From contig JAPKDN010000190.1 of the NCBI GenBank assembly GCA_028822575.1, forward strand, positions 1 to 6,467: 6,467 nucleotides of DNA. Reading direction: 5' to 3'. Of this stretch, positions 6,093-6,467 are shown piece by piece. The first letter of the stretch is position 1. Every line of letters begins with the position of its first letter. This stretch comes from Alphaproteobacteria bacterium. Lineage in GTDB: Bacteria; Pseudomonadota; Alphaproteobacteria; Thalassobaculales; Thalassobaculaceae. The notes beneath the pieces were generated by a model. It did not search any database, was not told the origin of the DNA, and saw only the letters and a list, made by a program, of their open reading frames with translations. A program made the position numbers and the translations under genes.

Positions 6093-6467
6093 GCTGCAAA
6101 GGCGGAGGCCGCCTAGCAGGACTTGGCCGAAAAGGTCGAGCGCGGTCCGATCTGGGCGGCGGACGGGGCAGTGCGCTGGCGCCTGGTGGACCTCGTGAGT
6201 TGGATCCGCTCGGAATATGGTATCACGGTACCGCCGATCACAACGAACCGGACGCTGAAGGTGATGGGCTATGCCAAACTGTTGGCGCGCCCGTGCCACC
6301 ATGCCCAGAATGGATCTGCGCTCGAGGCTTTCAAAAAGCTTCCCCGACACACTGGCGCTGCTCCAGGCCACGCTCCCAGTCGGTACGCCTGGTGGACCTG
6401 GTGGCAGGATAAGGCCAGGTTAGGTCAGAAGAACAAGATAACCCGGCCATTGGCGCCTAAAGATCAG
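6093..6467 (+). pseudogene. IS630-family transposase, decayed and 3' partial
   Basis: After a TAG at 6114-6116 the frame reads QDLAEKVERGPIWAADGAVR, then WRLVDLVSWIRSEYGITV, LKVMGYAKLLARPCHHAQ and ALEAFKK. This is the HTH plus linker of IS630 transposases (pattern VVRWRxxDL...LGYRKLSARPRHHAQ...FKKxFP). A small indel near 6337 moves the next segment to another frame (SFPDTLALLQATLPVGTP). The frame then returns to WWQDKARLGQKNKITR, the family's WFxDEARIGQKNxxTR motif that carries the first catalytic Asp. The Glu after the Asp is Lys here. A short deletion follows (ITRPLAPKDQ in place of ITRRWAxxGTRPSAPKDQ), and the window ends there. The N-terminal HTH before about 6093 is missing. Not functional. 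Confidence 0.85.

Noticed and set aside
6008..6412. 134-codon plus-strand frame over the IS630 relic
   Set aside because: It is the wrong register: the IS630 motifs are read in another frame, so this is a by-product.

Overview
The window looks like a chromosomal stretch of an alphaproteobacterium, possibly Rhodospirillales or Rhodobacterales. That placement rests on how the two well-preserved proteins read and on the moderately GC-rich, proteobacterial look of the DNA. It is an inference, because there is no rRNA or marker gene here. Only one gene is intact and fully contained: a large FAD-dependent, folate-linked N-demethylase of the dimethylglycine/sarcosine dehydrogenase (GcvT-fusion) family on the minus strand (2880-5324).

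Layout. Positions 1-1155 (+) hold the 3' part of a YihY/BrkB-family inner-membrane protein whose start lies before the window. Positions 1156-1508 carry no recognisable gene. Positions 1509-1670 (-) carry a hydrophilic, coding-like tail that I cannot assign. Positions 1680-2450 (-) are the wreck of an IS3-family element: OrfA and OrfB can both be read, but only by changing frame several times, and parts of the integrase core are deleted. Positions 2451-2879 are non-coding. The demethylase follows, with a good ribosome binding site and a leader (5325-5653) that contains several perfect inverted repeats, two of them plausible operators. Positions 5654-6077 (+) are a second, different IS3-family wreck. 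At about 6078 it switches directly into an IS630-family transposase relic that runs off the end of the window.

The demethylase is therefore an intact 814-codon gene in a graveyard of three insertion-sequence remnants from two families. It has no visible operon partner (no other folate or one-carbon enzyme, ETF, sarcosine oxidase subunit or transporter). Its likely job is oxidative removal of an N-methyl group from a small amine such as dimethylglycine, sarcosine or methylaminobutyrate, passing the one-carbon unit to tetrahydrofolate. Its exact substrate cannot be read from the sequence.

I see no CRISPR array, tRNA, rRNA or convincing new defence or mobile system. The points most worth checking are the orphan demethylase and its leader palindromes, the chimeric IS3/IS630 junction, the 11-bp direct repeat around the first IS3 relic, and the unidentified coding-like tail joined in frame to that relic.
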